From Massariosphaeria phaeospora (taxonomy: Eukaryota > Ascomycota > Dothideomycetes > Pleosporales): a stretch of DNA of 64,000 nt. The notes under the pieces are model-generated. The model had not been told where the DNA came from, did no database searches, and saw nothing but the letters and a program-made list of their open reading frames with translations. The position numbers and the translations under genes are program-made. This document shows, piece after piece, positions 1 to 11,414 of the stretch. The stretch spans positions 372,001 through 436,000 of the forward strand of contig JAADJZ010000028.1 of assembly GCA_011032825.1 (NCBI GenBank). Direction: 5' to 3'. Every line of letters begins with the position of its first letter. Position 1 is the first letter of the stretch.

Positions 1-1668
1 CCACTTCCACTCAGACCTCTGCCACCACTATCAATATTAAAACATACCATATAACCACAGCGTTTCTCGCGCCCAACTACTACTACATATCGCAGTAGAT
101 CTTCCTGCATAGCTGCATCAGGGTAAGTATGGTCTTTCCGCACTCCTGCACTGAGGACTCGGTACCGAACTATCTCTCCGCCTAGACCTTTTAGGAGCCC
201 CACACTTGATTTTCTACTTTATTGGTATTTCGTAACGGAACTGAACTGAACTGAGCTGGCCAATAACTACGAGGCGGAAATGTGTGGGATGGGATAGGCG
301 GGGGCGGGAGTGGGAGGGCCGCGGAGTGTGGAGTGTGCATGGCTGTTTCCGTGGTTTGGGGAGTCAAAGAGTGGAGTGGACACGTTGCTTTCGCACAGCA
401 TGCGAATGATCGGAGACTTGTGTTTCTAGAGTGTGGTTGGCTGCGGATGGATGCTCGACGCGGGGGAGCTGGGTGGGTGGGACGAACAATGCGTATGGCG
501 TGATGTACGTTTTTTCGGGTCGGTCGGTCGGTTGGTTGGTTGTTGACGCTGTTGGTAGGGGGATGGTTGGGTGTGGCGTCTTGTAGTGGCTTCGGCTTTG
601 CTTGAGCGGTCGGGGGGTTGACGGGAAAGGGCTGTGAGACGCAGAGCTCAGGCTGGAGGTGGATGGATTGCGAGCGCGGCGTTGGAGAGTGCGTGGAGGA
701 TGGCTTTGAGACGCAAAGCTCAGGAAGATGTTGGATGGACTGCCAGTGCGGCGTTTGAGAGTGTGAGAAAGATTCGTGTTAGGCGCAGGTGTCCAGGCTA
801 AAGGCGGATGGACGTTGAGGGTAGTGCCTGAGAGTTCCTATTCGGCGCAGTCTCAGCATCGGCTCCAGTCCCCAGATTGCTATAATGAAAACGTCCAGTC
901 TCGTTAAGAAAGGAATCAAGAATGTAAATCTTGGAACATAGGGAAAAGCAAGGTACATACATCCTCTTACTCAAGTCTCAAATCTCTGGATTATGGACAC
1001 TGCTAACTAAATTGTGCTCTGGTGGCTTTGATCCAGGTTCACTGGGTGGTATACGGGAATGTCGCGCCTCTCCAGCCGCACAGCTTTGTGAAATTTTGTT
1101 GGTTGCACAACGGCACCAAAGTCATTGCGAACCTCGAGTCCGCTGATGGCGGCTACTTCGAGCTAGCACTTATGACCTGGAGCGTGCCGAAAGAGATTCA
1201 TCTCGGAGTGGAATCGGGTTCCTGACTGCGCGACACCAAGAAACGCTCGGTATATAGGTATTGAGTTTTCTTACTCGGCCTCCTACGGAAACGGAATCTC
1301 CGGAACTGAAGAGATGTATCTGCGCGCCTCTAAAGGATTATCTAACGCAGCAATATAACTATAGAAAGCTACAATTCTATACACAGCGTTTACATAATTC
1401 TACAAGATATAGCGTGTTCAGCCTTAGTTCCGGAGCTCCCGTTTCCGCAAGCGCTGGGCTTCCTGCTACAGGTCTCTATCTAGGCCTAATTCCCTGACCA
1501 GTTCATGAAGGTTGATGTGAGAGCGAGCAACACGTTGCCTGGTTGCTTTTCTGCTACTGAAGCGATGCATGCGAATTTGCGAAAGAAAACGTCGTAAAGT
1601 CATTCAAAGCGGCAATCTATTGTGAGTACTACAGCAAGCCCGAGCTTTGGCTGACTAGACAGCATAGC
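1..1668. other. Intergenic / no supported gene
   Basis: I see no convincing coding region. Short open frames occur (for example 282-503 and 1261-1497), but they lack a recognisable domain, and some start only at non-ATG codons. Around 240-260 there is a run of CTGAA/CTGAG pentamers. A GTAAGT donor-like site at about 122-127 could belong to the 5' leader of a gene, but no matching exon was found. The stretch 280-860 is G/T-rich on the plus strand. Confidence 0.5.
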
Positions 1669-2931
1669 CTAACTTCTCCCAAAACGCTCTACTTCCTTGC
1701 TGATATCCCTTTGTATTCTCTCCCGCTCCCTCCATATGCTTCTCGCATCCCTCAACATCTTCGTCCAGCTCAATATCGCCTCCACTTTATGATGATGCCC
1801 CGCAAAGTGTACCAGAAAGTCTCCCCTCCTCACCTGGAAGGCATCCAACTCCTTCTCGTCCTCTTCCTTGCGTTCAAGAAACTCCGTGGGCCCGTCTTTC
1901 GGAAAGGCGTTGAACCATTCTTGAGCAACGAATTGAGTATTGCGGTGGAAGCGCATATCGGGAGAAGAGATGACTGCGCTCATGGCGGACTGCTCAGTGA
2001 ACTGGAGTTCTACGTCGGGTTTGTACACTGGGAAGGCGAGCGTTTCGGTCAGCATCTCGATGGCCCAGGTGTTGACGCGGAGGAGGAAGACGCCGTTGTT
2101 GAGGCCGCTCGAGTCGTTGGTTACAAGGAGATGGGTATCCTCTGCGTCGTCCTGGCTGAGTTCCTCGCTCAGCTCCTCATCCTCCCCCCTCTGACTTCGA
2201 ACTTGTTGTTGCATTTTCGGTGGCAGGAAGCTGGAGATGGGACGGCACTGGTCAAGAATAACCACGTCGCGATCAACCCAGAATATCCACTCCAGCCGTT
2301 CTTCCTCGGGCTTCATCATCTCTTCGAGGACGAGCTTGAGGAGGAACGCCTCTTTGTTCCAGAGCGAGTCGACGATGGGGTTGCACATAATATGTAGCCA
2401 GGAATCGTGGACGGCACAGTGCAAGGCCTGCGTTTGGAGTGCCTGCTGGTAGGATTCCTGCACCTTGCCGAACTGAGCGGTGACGGTCCCGATACGTGGC
2501 CCTGCCAGGTTCTGTTCTTTGCTAAATGGTGACGACTCTTCGCACTCGCTGCGGACCGAATTCGCTTTGGCTATGATATTGTCCAGGGGTGGTATGCAGT
2601 TGGTTGAGCCATGGGAGATGAATCTGGTGAGATCCACGGACGTATCGATAGCAGTCTCCTCGTTGGCAGTCTCTTCGATAGTAATCTGCTCACTAGCAGT
2701 CTCTTCGATAGTAGTCTGTTCGATGGGAGGAGATAATGAGTTGGGCTGAATGAATGGGACGATTGCACTTTGAGCAATTGTGGCCGACTCCAGGTACGAA
2801 TTGGATAGTGGCCTTACTGAGATATGGGAAAGAATGTAGAATATGACCAATGTTGCAAATAGAGCACCAAAGACTCTGCGAAAAAGCACACTTCGTAGAG
2901 AAGATGTAACGAATGTAGATACGCCCGCCAT
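1669..2931 (-). CDS. GT34 family glycosyltransferase (GMA12/MNN10-like)
   Basis: A 420-residue type II Golgi-type membrane protein in a single exon. A short N-terminal tail is followed by a hydrophobic anchor at about residues 14-37, a low-complexity stem (to about 145) and a glycosyltransferase domain. The nucleotide-sugar/metal motif is visible as WVDRD (D220, D222), followed by the family features NNGVFLLR, EQSAM, AQEWFNAF and GDFLVHFAGHH. Enzymes of this family transfer galactose or mannose from nucleotide sugars onto N-glycans in the Golgi; which sugar is used cannot be read from the sequence. The stem (about residues 70-96) is made of an imperfect repeat of the type TIEETA, encoded by a 30-bp tandem repeat, so its length may vary between strains. 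Start chosen because the anchor lies just behind it. Confidence 0.88.
   Translation of the reverse strand: MAGVSTFVTSSLRSVLFRRVFGALFATLVIFYILSHISVRPLSNSYLESATIAQSAIVPFIQPNSLSPPIEQTTIEETASEQITIEETANEETAIDTSVDLTRFISHGSTNCIPPLDNIIAKANSVRSECEESSPFSKEQNLAGPRIGTVTAQFGKVQESYQQALQTQALHCAVHDSWLHIMCNPIVDSLWNKEAFLLKLVLEEMMKPEEERLEWIFWVDRDVVILDQCRPISSFLPPKMQQQVRSQRGEDEELSEELSQDDAEDTHLLVTNDSSGLNNGVFLLRVNTWAIEMLTETLAFPVYKPDVELQFTEQSAMSAVISSPDMRFHRNTQFVAQEWFNAFPKDGPTEFLERKEEDEKELDAFQVRRGDFLVHFAGHHHKVEAILSWTKMLRDARSIWRERERIQRDISKEVERFGRS
2651..2725. repeat. 30-bp minisatellite in the GT34 stem
   Basis: Two nearly identical 30-bp units (2666-2695 and 2696-2725), preceded by a partial unit from 2651. They encode the repeated I/TIEETA segment of the glycosyltransferase stem and keep its reading frame. 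Confidence 0.8.
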
Positions 2932-4446
2932 GCTGTACGCGGAGAAAACTGATCAATGAAAGTAAGAAAGGAGTGGTATGGTAAGAACTTGAGAGCGCAT
3001 TGTGGAGACACAAACTGGACTCAACGTAGGTACATAGAAAGGTCTCGCGCGTCCTACGATTTTAGTTGGTTTCAGCGTATGTTGGGCGGAGTTTGCTGTG
3101 TAGAGGCATGCATGTCATCCAGCGGCCTTTGCACTCGTGCGTGTCATGTTTTCTTCACTCATGCGGTGCTTTGTCTAACAAGATAACAGGCTAACCCAGT
3201 TTGGAATCAAATGAGGACCATGAGGCTCGTTCATGGGCTTCCGGAAAACTTTGATCCTAGCCAGTTTGGCCACCAACGCCGCTTGCGGCGGGGTCTACCA
3301 CCTTGTGCCGCTTTGCGTTGCCGTTCTATGACGTGTTACATCTAACCCGTCACCACACCAGGCATCGTACATTCACCAGAGCATCTGCACCTTGCTGTCT
3401 TTGTTGTACCTTATGGCACCTTGGCAATGCTGGTAATCACCTTACCTTCCCCTCGTGCGGTTTGGCAGAACCTTATAGGCAGCTTTTTCCTGCTCACTAT
3501 GAAGCAAGCGGTTTTAAGGTTTGAAACTCGATGTACGAGATTGTCCTAGGGGATGGCGCGCTAAACTCTCTTTGGTCCGAGATCCGAGGTGGCGTATCAG
3601 AGAAAGTTTTCGGCGTATCAGAAGAGTTAAGATACAAACATGGTGTTGAAAAAAGAGTTGTAATCAGGGTATCTGACAAACACTCCTAGGCCTTAGAATC
3701 TTATCTCTAGTAGATGTAGGTGCGGCAGCTATGGCGCCTAGAAATCTTTGTTTCAGTATTGTAAACCTCATGATACCTTTCAGCATCGACTACCTGCGCG
3801 GCCATCAATGATCAAGGATCAGCGGAAGATGGCGTACGGTCTGTTTTCCGCTGATGTCGTTCTGTCTGCTGTGGCTATGCGGTTGAGACGGGAAGAGCTC
3901 AGTAAGCTTTGGATGAGAGCAGCTGAGTGGACAAAACCAGCCCGTGCGCTGCCTCTGCAGGTGGTCGACATTCTGATGTGATTTAGCTTATGGTGAACGG
4001 TATTCATCAGTATCTTACGATACTAGAGAGACCGCAACAGGGTCATTTGAGTACGCAAGATACAACGGGTCGAACGTATGCAGTTGATAAGGTTGCATCT
4101 AACACGGCTTACTGCAAGGCGTTCTTTGTGAGAGGTTTGGACGATATCGGCTTATATTAAAATGTGTTGACGCTACCTGGTGCGGCAGAGCAGCACAGCC
4201 TATTTCAATAGGTGGTTTGCTGTGTTGTTGTGGACATCAACCAACTCGCACTACTACCCCAAACCTTGACGTGTACCAGTTACATCCTGAGGTCAGGTTA
4301 TGTAGGTTTAGTTCAGGCCGCACTTGAAACTATGAAAATCGCAAGAACCAGGAGATATGTCGTGCTGTGTGTAAATACCACATTAATTTTTGATTTCTGC
4401 CCTCTTTCAAAAGCACTGCAAGAACGTCTAGACGTTCAAACCCGGC

Positions 4447-4477
4447 GACTCGGTGTCTCAGGGACTCGGTGTCTCAG
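4447..4477. repeat. Two-copy 15-bp direct repeat
   Basis: The word GACTCGGTGTCTCAG occurs at 4447-4461 and again at 4463-4477, separated by one base. No function is apparent. Confidence 0.85.
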
Positions 4478-5201
4478 CGAAGGAAGCAGAGAGGTTGCTG
4501 GTTTCCGCATGAGGACAAAACATGCCGGCAAGACGAAAGAAAAATACAGGTTGCCGCATGATAACGAAGCAGGCGAGAAGAAATGCACTTACAGATATTC
4601 TTGACCTATACTAACCCGAATAGTAGCGATGCATACCTTCGACAAGTGGGGTTTGAACGCTATATCCAATAACTAGCCAGATTGAAATTACCGAAACTCT
4701 TCGGGAAATCAGAATACTAACCCTTGATTCGCGGTATGTGCAAATACGTGAATCGCGGGCGTAGCACCTAACTCCGTCGGCGCACGGAAGTCCGTACATG
4801 GACATCCGTATATGAAAAACACTCTCAACGCCTTCTCATTCAAACTATTCGTACGACAGTAGCGCTTGTAGATCGTCTTTTTCCATTAGATATCAGACCA
4901 CGATATCACAAATGACCGAAGACACGAATCAAAAGGCGACGGAAACGCTTGCACTCCGGCATCCTGTTCGGAGGACTCACTCCTGTATTTTACGGAGCAT
5001 GAAAATCGTGACTGATTTTACTGTATTGCCGAGTGCGAAGTCTCGGTATGACTCAGTGTAGGAGTCGTGGCGGGACAGGACAGGCAGTCATAAGCGACGA
5101 ACCTTTTTCAGAGATCACAGTCGGGACGCCTTCCAAACAAACAGGACTCATGAGTGCGCCTTAAACCTGTCCATCCGCCTAGACTTGCCCACGGGCATGC
5201 A

Positions 5202-5231
5202 GGAAATCGCACTGATGGAAATCGCACTGAT
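5202..5231. repeat. Perfect tandem 15-bp duplication
   Basis: The word GGAAATCGCACTGAT is present twice head to tail. It looks like a recent small duplication in non-coding DNA. Confidence 0.9.
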
Positions 5232-7107
5232 CGCTGCGTACGGATTACCGGTGGGATCTTTCGCACGTATGGGTACGAAGTGAGAGGGCTTGGGGCGCTT
5301 GAATCAGCCTTACAGACGTCGATGCGCAGGTCTTCAATTCTGCTCTCTTCTGGATTAACTGCGGCTCCCACGCCCATAGGGACACTGATGCACAAAGCTT
5401 GAAACAAAGTGATCAAAATTGAGATTGCCAGCAGTTCTCTCTCTCGCGTTGAATCCAAGTATTTGATAGGTTTGGCGAATAGGGTTGTCCGATTTGGCGC
5501 CGGAATGCGGCACTGTTCGCTGGGGTTTTGACGCAGCCGAAAACATCAAATATTGATCCTCTCGTACCTAACAATCTGGTGTCTCCCTCGTAAATAAAAC
5601 TGCCACTGAGGTTATTTTCGTCTGCGATGTGCCGTATAAGATGTCTTCATATGTATTTGTGGCGCGGTCGTGATGCAGGGCCTCGGGAGTCCGCACCGTA
5701 GGTAGGAGAAAGGTTTTCGCGCGCCCATGGACGAGGCTCGTTTGATCGTGCCGTAGGTATGGCGCATCCTAATATTGAGAGTGAGTTACAAGCCTCTGTT
5801 ATGGAGTAATAGCTGTCTATTTAACGTTCCAGATCGGAGAGACTGTAGTTTGTAGTCCACACTTTGAGACGACCGGTAAGTGGAACTTTCGGGCGCCTAA
5901 CCTCGAGGCCAAACGTTATCGAGGACGACTTAATCGGACAGTGTTTTGACTAAAAGCAGGACACGGCCTCACCCCGCAGACACAGTTCATTGCCGATTGT
6001 CGTTGAACATTTCGGGCGATCCTCTTGACAACACAGGCTTTTTAGCAATAAGTAGATATTCTACTCCCGTTATTGCAAAGCAGTATTGTATCTAGCATAC
6101 TAGGTATCATCTATGCAGCTCTAGCGGGGCATGGAGGGCAGGCTTCCTAGGTGCATTGGAAGCGAGTTCTGTCAGGTCGGTGACCTCGAAATGCTAGCTT
6201 GGTATCTCGACTCATTCGATTGGTTCTACCAACTGCCCAGGTGTAAATCACGATATAATGTCGACGTTCTTGGATGGGCGTTGGACTGCGGGCGTGAATG
6301 CGAGCGAGCTGCGAAGGCAGGAATTCCCGTCCCCGATCCATTGTATATCAGAGTGTGTATCTATCCCAGCGATGATGTTTTAAAGTCGAGTACGCGCCGT
6401 CAAAAAACATAGCTCCGCGATCGATCGAGCCGATGCTCCACGTTGGCAGTCGAGAATACCTATGAAAAGCAGCATGCCATCGCGTCTGGAGATTGGCCAT
6501 GGGCGCGGGCTTCCCTTCAATCTGTTACATTGTTATACTACTTCAGGCTACTACAATGTACTAGTATACTGTTCTATCAATCATGGGATTCCCGAGAAAG
6601 ATGTTCGCATTGTTAGATGTTGACTCCCGGTCCGACGACACACTGCCTGGGCACTCTGGATGCGGTACTGGTAAACGCTCAGTGACCCGGCTTGTACCAC
6701 TACTCTCGAGCGGTCATGCGAGCTTTGCTATTGAGCCCTCGTGCCATCAGGCGTCGTGCCGACCGCAAACAGTTGTCTCTGACCGCACTGTGCTTGATGC
6801 CCGCGAGGCGTAGGCAAATAGCATGGCCTGCCGTATATCTTGATCAGCATGCGTATTGACACTCCCTTCAAGATAATATATCATCCAATGCCTTCCCACA
6901 TTGTATATAAATGCCTTGATCTGTTCCGCACGCGTGCAGCATTAGCAGTGTTCCCAAAATTTCGTGGGGCTTGGCGGCCGGGCCAAAACATACGTCAGCG
7001 TCCCTGTGCCTGCGGGCGGCCCACTGGTGAAAGGTCCATACGTTCAGAAACGTAAACAGACTCAACGCGTCTGCAAGCTAATCATCCCGTGCACGCGCTC
7101 GCAGTCA

Positions 7108-7113
7108 TATAAA
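7108..7113 (+). promoter_or_regulatory. Likely TATA box of the gene at 7276
   Basis: TATAAA lies about 165 bp upstream of the ATG at 7276, a plausible distance for a fungal promoter with a leader of roughly 130 bases. Confidence 0.45.
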
Positions 7114-7275
7114 CCCCATCAACAGCTTCGACCCTGACCACAACCCGCAATCTGCACCCCGGACATCCCACACAGCCTGTTCGCACTTAAAGTGTCTCAA
7201 CTGCTGCCGTCCACTAAAGCATCGGACACCCACTCGATCTATACACAGCTCCGACTCAGGTCGTCACTAAGCACA

Positions 7276-8033
7276 ATGTCTCCAGCTACAATTCGCCACT
7301 CCTTCCTCGATTCAGTTGACGACGAGGGCGAGGCGCTGACCGATATGCGCGAGATGATCATCGCGACGCTGGAGGAAGTCAACGGCATTCAAGAGCCTGC
7401 ACGGCGACGCGAAAAGCTGTCCCAGGCGCAGCTTTACATTGAAGCAGCCACAAGCAGGTTCGATGCGGGATGGGCAACTTGGCCCATACTTCTCGGACTA
7501 TTTCAAGATCTTGGGCGCCTCTTACTTAAGCACCAAATCGGTCAAGATCGTAAGTAAATTGTCTGAAGCCCGCTCCGAATCAGACTAACCATGAAGCAGA
7601 ACTTCCGCTACCCCGGATCCAGGTCGACTTCAAGAAGAGGACACTCCGGGTTTCGAGACGAAACCGAGAGTTACAAGACATGGCTGTATGTATTCTCCAA
7701 CTAAATACAAGAATCAAGATCTAGCTGATAAGGTTGAAGACACTTCCAAAAGCACCGCAAGGCAAACGCAAGCGCGACGCCTTATCCGACTCGACCGTGA
7801 CTAGGAGATTCACCAAAAAACAAAAGGTATCGAAGCCCGCGGAAGAGAGAATCACGAAAGCTGCTAGGCTTGCAGCGAGGACCAAGAGAAAGCCCGCTGT
7901 CGTTGGCACTAAGAGGAAGCGAAATCCTCCTGCGACACAGCCTGAAAATGATAAAAGCGATGGCTGGGATAAACAGCAGTCAGAGGACATCTTCAGCTTC
8001 TTAATGAAGGTTCGTGAGGAGAGGGGGATATGA
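7276..8033 (+). CDS. Hypothetical protein, basic C-terminus
   Basis: Unrecognised gene, modelled with three exons: 7276-7549, 7600-7685 and 7725-8033, about 222 residues. Intron 1 (50 bp) has GTAAGT and CAG ends with a CTAAC branch site. Intron 2 is short (39 bp), GTATGT to TAG, and is the least certain part. Both junctions keep one open frame. The N-terminal half is predicted helical and neutral. The C-terminal half is very basic with several nuclear-localisation-like clusters (GKRKRD, TKKQK, TKRKR). It resembles in composition, though not clearly in sequence, the other small genes up to 13.2 kb. A nuclear role is inference from composition only. The next intron-like GT after MK near 8009 leaves the 3' end uncertain. 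Confidence 0.6.
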
Positions 8034-8842
8034 AGATCGTCAAGATCTTGAAGGCCATGAAGGTATGTGGTGCAAAACTACCATCGTCTTGTTCCTGACT
8101 GATACATCTAGACAACAAGAGTTACCTAAGTTGATACCACCAAGCCGTGACGAGTCGTCGGTGTGGGATATAATAAGTCCGCGCTGTGCGGCAGGTGCAA
8201 CGCCTCCGACGCAGCTCTAGATAAGGGTAACATGCCACACGAACTGTGAGGACGAGACGAGGGTATTAGGTGAAATGAACCCGTAAGAAGGGCAGTATTC
8301 TTTTCGCGTCCACATCGACGTGCGATATGTTGCCATTCTAGCATGTAGTTATCGTCACGCCATTGATGAGACGAGGCCGCTTTTAGAAACTTTTATTTCC
8401 ACAGTAGATTATACCATTTACTATCACATTGATAAGAAGAAGGATGCTGTTAAGTACTATAAGAAAACACACTCGAGTCTATTGACTAGTCTTCGATACT
8501 AGGGTCTTCGATTGTACAATTTAATTACTTTTCAAACTTCGGGCCTTGTTAACGATAGACCTAGTTCAGTCTAGGAAGTCCGGACGCACGGTTTGCTCAT
8601 TTACTAACCCAAACAATGAGTTTGTTATCCCAGATCTGTTTTTTGACAAGTTTGCATGCTTCTACATGATTGTGTTGTAGTATCACACAGCTGTTGTAAC
8701 AATATAAAAGACAAAGCATGTTCAAGAATACAGATTCTGTTGTGATACAATGTTATGTATCAACGCCAAATATAAACTCAACTTTGATCATATCCATTAT
8801 ACTATCTACAGCTACTACCATCAGCTACTCCACACAGCAATC
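8034..8842. other. Intergenic
   Basis: No supported gene. From about 8390 the DNA becomes AT-rich. A TATAAA at 8703-8708 probably serves the downstream gene. Confidence 0.5.
8703..8708 (+). promoter_or_regulatory. Likely TATA box of the gene at 8843
   Basis: TATAAA is 140 bp upstream of the favoured ATG at 8843 and only 47 bp upstream of the alternative ATG at 8750. This favours 8843, since the earlier ATG would leave almost no leader. Confidence 0.45.
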
Positions 8843-9295
8843 ATGACCAACATGCCTAAGACCAAGCGCGAACTCGAGAAGAAGATCATGGAGCTCAACA
8901 AGATCAATTCAAATCTGATGTTGGGCTCTATCTCATCTTCACCTCTTTCCACTCCGCCATCCACGCCGGAACTGGACAAGATTGGCGTTGAACTTGGTCT
9001 AGGGTATTTCGAGCACAACGAGGGCGCGAAATACATGGTGATCAAAGGTGGGCGTGATGATCCAATCGAGTCGGTTGAGTCTACTAACGCTGCAAAGCCA
9101 GACACTGTCACCAAGAAGACAAAGCGCAAGTATGTCCGCAAGACTCAGCCGGTGGCCAAGCTTGATCAGAACACTGTAGCGGGCATAGGCATTCAATCAA
9201 CGCCGAAAACAAAGCTCAAGCGGGATATAGATAGAGACTGTATCAGAAGCGAATTGACCAGCCGGGCGGGCCATGTCTGTCAACCAACTCGCTGA
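8843..9295 (+). CDS. Hypothetical small protein
   Basis: Unrecognised open frame of 150 residues from the ATG at 8843 (context AATCATGACC). An in-frame ATG at 8750 would add 31 residues rich in Tyr/His that look like translated leader. The N-terminus is a short charged helix (KTKRELEKKIMELNKIN), then a Ser/Pro-rich linker, a short segment with aromatic and acidic residues, and a basic cluster (KKTKRKYVRK) that could direct nuclear import. No domain is recognised. The helix plus linker plus basic tail recalls the neighbouring orphan genes. A further 3' exon cannot be excluded. Confidence 0.5.
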   Translation: MTNMPKTKRELEKKIMELNKINSNLMLGSISSSPLSTPPSTPELDKIGVELGLGYFEHNEGAKYMVIKGGRDDPIESVESTNAAKPDTVTKKTKRKYVRKTQPVAKLDQNTVAGIGIQSTPKTKLKRDIDRDCIRSELTSRAGHVCQPTR

Positions 9296-10039
9296 TCTTG
9301 ACCTAGATAAGCAGGGTTAGAAGCTTTGGAGTAGGCAGCCTTTAGATATGCGATATCTTCAGTGTTTGCATCGTGGAAATTTCGGTAGAGCAATATCTTT
9401 TGCAGTAAGACCTGATTGAGATCAGGCACAGTATGCATTCCAAACGGTTATCTGCTACAAATCGCCCTAACCCGTGTTGTTCATGAATAAGAATACAAAA
9501 AGAACTATTACTAGTAACAAACAGAATTTACGCACAGTGACCATGAGAATACAGGATACTTAGAGCCCCTTCAGACAGTTCCCTTGAAAGTAAAGTATAT
9601 TTTTTATGTTAGACTAGCTATTCAAGTAAAAATCGATCCCTGCAACTTTACCTACTATTAGAACACATTTCACAGGTTTTGTGTTACTGAAAGCAATCTG
9701 ATAGTGCGACTGTATTCGGGATGGTTCTGTGCTAATGAAAGTACATTTAGTTGCGCGTTTTGAGGAAAACATTCACTTTATCAGGTGAATACAATAGCTG
9801 ACATTAGCAAATTCTAGTATAGTCTATGGTGAGATTAAATATAAGAAGACGAGGTAGCTTCCTAGGCCCTTTTCCTGTATTAAGAGGCTCAGCTTAAAAC
9901 GGCATAGCGCCGATTACTCTATTGGTTCTTTCGCGCAACCCAAGCAGTTGAAATTCTCGCATTCTTTCCTCGGTTTCCTGTTCATAAACCTTCCACAAAG
10001 GCAAGTCGACTCGTAAAGCTCGATCAATATCTCCAGATT
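9296..10039. other. Intergenic, AT-rich
   Basis: No supported gene. Most of 9480-9850 is clearly poorer in GC than flanking coding DNA. No repeat unit was recognised. Confidence 0.5.
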
Positions 10040-11414
10040 ATGCAGAGAAACTCCGATACTCAAGATAGGCTTCACGGGAACGAGGGGAACGTCGCCGGTA
10101 CTGACGATAGCGGCCTTCCGCAGAGCCAACCGCCTGCAGCAGCTACTCCGGTTTTTGACATTTCCGCATTCAAGGTGGAGGTCGCCAAAGCCAATATTGA
10201 GTTCACAAACACAAACGCAGCCCGCAATACTCCGGTCATACGAGAAATGCAGACGGCATTCCTAAAGCTACGTACTGGACTTCAGGCCGACGTCCGTGAA
10301 GCCACCCCAGACAGTGCTGGAGAGCTTCGGGCCGAGTTCGTGAGCCAAATGCGGGCATTGATTGTGCTCAACAATACCTTGCCCGAGGGCGCAAGGGCAA
10401 CTTTACCCAACATGCCCTCAGTACCGTTTAACTTCGGGGTCTCTCTAGCACAGTATACCGCGCCTACAAGCTCAAACCAGGTAAGTCGTGATGTCATGAT
10501 GACCGTAAGATGTTAACCAGCCCAAATCACATACTAATATTGATTAGCCTCACGGACCCCTTCGTCCGGCCATCCCGCCAGTCTCTTCTTCAACACGTAC
10601 TACACGCCATCCTGACGAAGGGAGTAAGCGACAAGACTTATCTCAGCGTCCGATTCCCCTCTTACCAAAATCTGCTCGCACCCGCATTACACGTGGTCGA
10701 GATGATGGGAATCAGCGACCGAGCTCGTCCAAGGGCCTCATTCCCCTCACACAAGATAACATTGATGATGAGCCCTCTTCCGGTAAGAGCATGCTCCCAT
10801 GGAATCAGTACAAGGATCTGATGAAGCAAGACACAAGTGATGGTGATACCATCGATGTAGCCGTTCCCGAACCACTTGCACAAGCAAAAGGCCTAAAGAA
10901 ACCCGCCCCGCCCAGCGCAGGCGGGCGAGCATTCAAGAAGGCTGGACCGGCCACCCGCTCCACTCATCATCGCAACGCTCCTCCGACAGCTCCCGTGAAT
11001 CCTCCTAGCGGGAGATTGACGAGAAACAGCCGAGGCCGGAGTCCTGCACCTGAGGATGACTATGGACAAGCGGGAGTTCGCAAGGGCCGTGGCCGGAATC
11101 CTGCACCCGAGGATGATTACGAGCCTGTAGGACTTCGCAAGGGTCGTGGCCGAATCACAGCTGCGGAACTTGCGAAACAGCGATTACAAGACGCGCAAGA
11201 GGAGATGCAGGAACGAGAGCGCAGATGGCATCAGATGAAAGAAGAGACGCATTATTCGCCAGACCGGCTGGAGGAAGGTGGACCGCTTTCTCTCGGGGAA
11301 GCTCCAGTTCCCTCTCGTGCTCACCTGAACATATATGAGCGTGCGAAGATGTTGGGAGGCGCAACACCGCAGCATGATATCAGTGATGCGAACTCAGAGC
11401 AGCCCAACAACTAA
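10040..11414 (+). CDS. Hypothetical protein with Arg-Gly/PAPEDDY repeats
   Basis: Unrecognised gene with two exons, 10040-10480 and 10548-11414. The 67-bp intron has GTAAGT and GATTAG ends and a TACTAAT branch site, and splicing joins the frames in phase 0 to give 435 residues. Residues about 35-145 are predicted helical and could be a small folded domain (KVEVAKANIEF...QMRALIVLNN). The rest is disordered, Pro/Ser/Arg-rich, with a tandem repeat containing GRGR, PAPEDDY and GLRKGRGR (about residues 305-350), then a charged helix (ELAKQRLQDAQEEMQERERR). RG-rich repeats are often RNA-binding or methylated by arginine methyltransferases; that is family-level knowledge and not demonstrated here. 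Confidence 0.68.

Larger units (their letters stand above)
2932..7275. other. 4.3-kb stretch without supported genes
   Basis: No open frame here has a recognisable domain or good gene structure. The longest candidates (about 4212-4604 plus, 5108-5458 minus, 6131-6412 plus) look like chance frames. The stretch carries several small direct duplications: GGCGTATCAG at 3591-3600 and 3612-3621, a 15-bp word at 4447-4461 and 4463-4477, and a perfect tandem 15-bp word at 5202-5216 and 5217-5231. It may be an eroded repeat or gene relic, but no terminal repeats or transposase remnants were recognised. A TATA element at 7108-7113 belongs to the next gene. Confidence 0.5.

Noticed and set aside
4420..4460. 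GTTCAAACCC word resembling a tRNA B box
   Set aside because: No pairing stems and no upstream A box at a usual distance.
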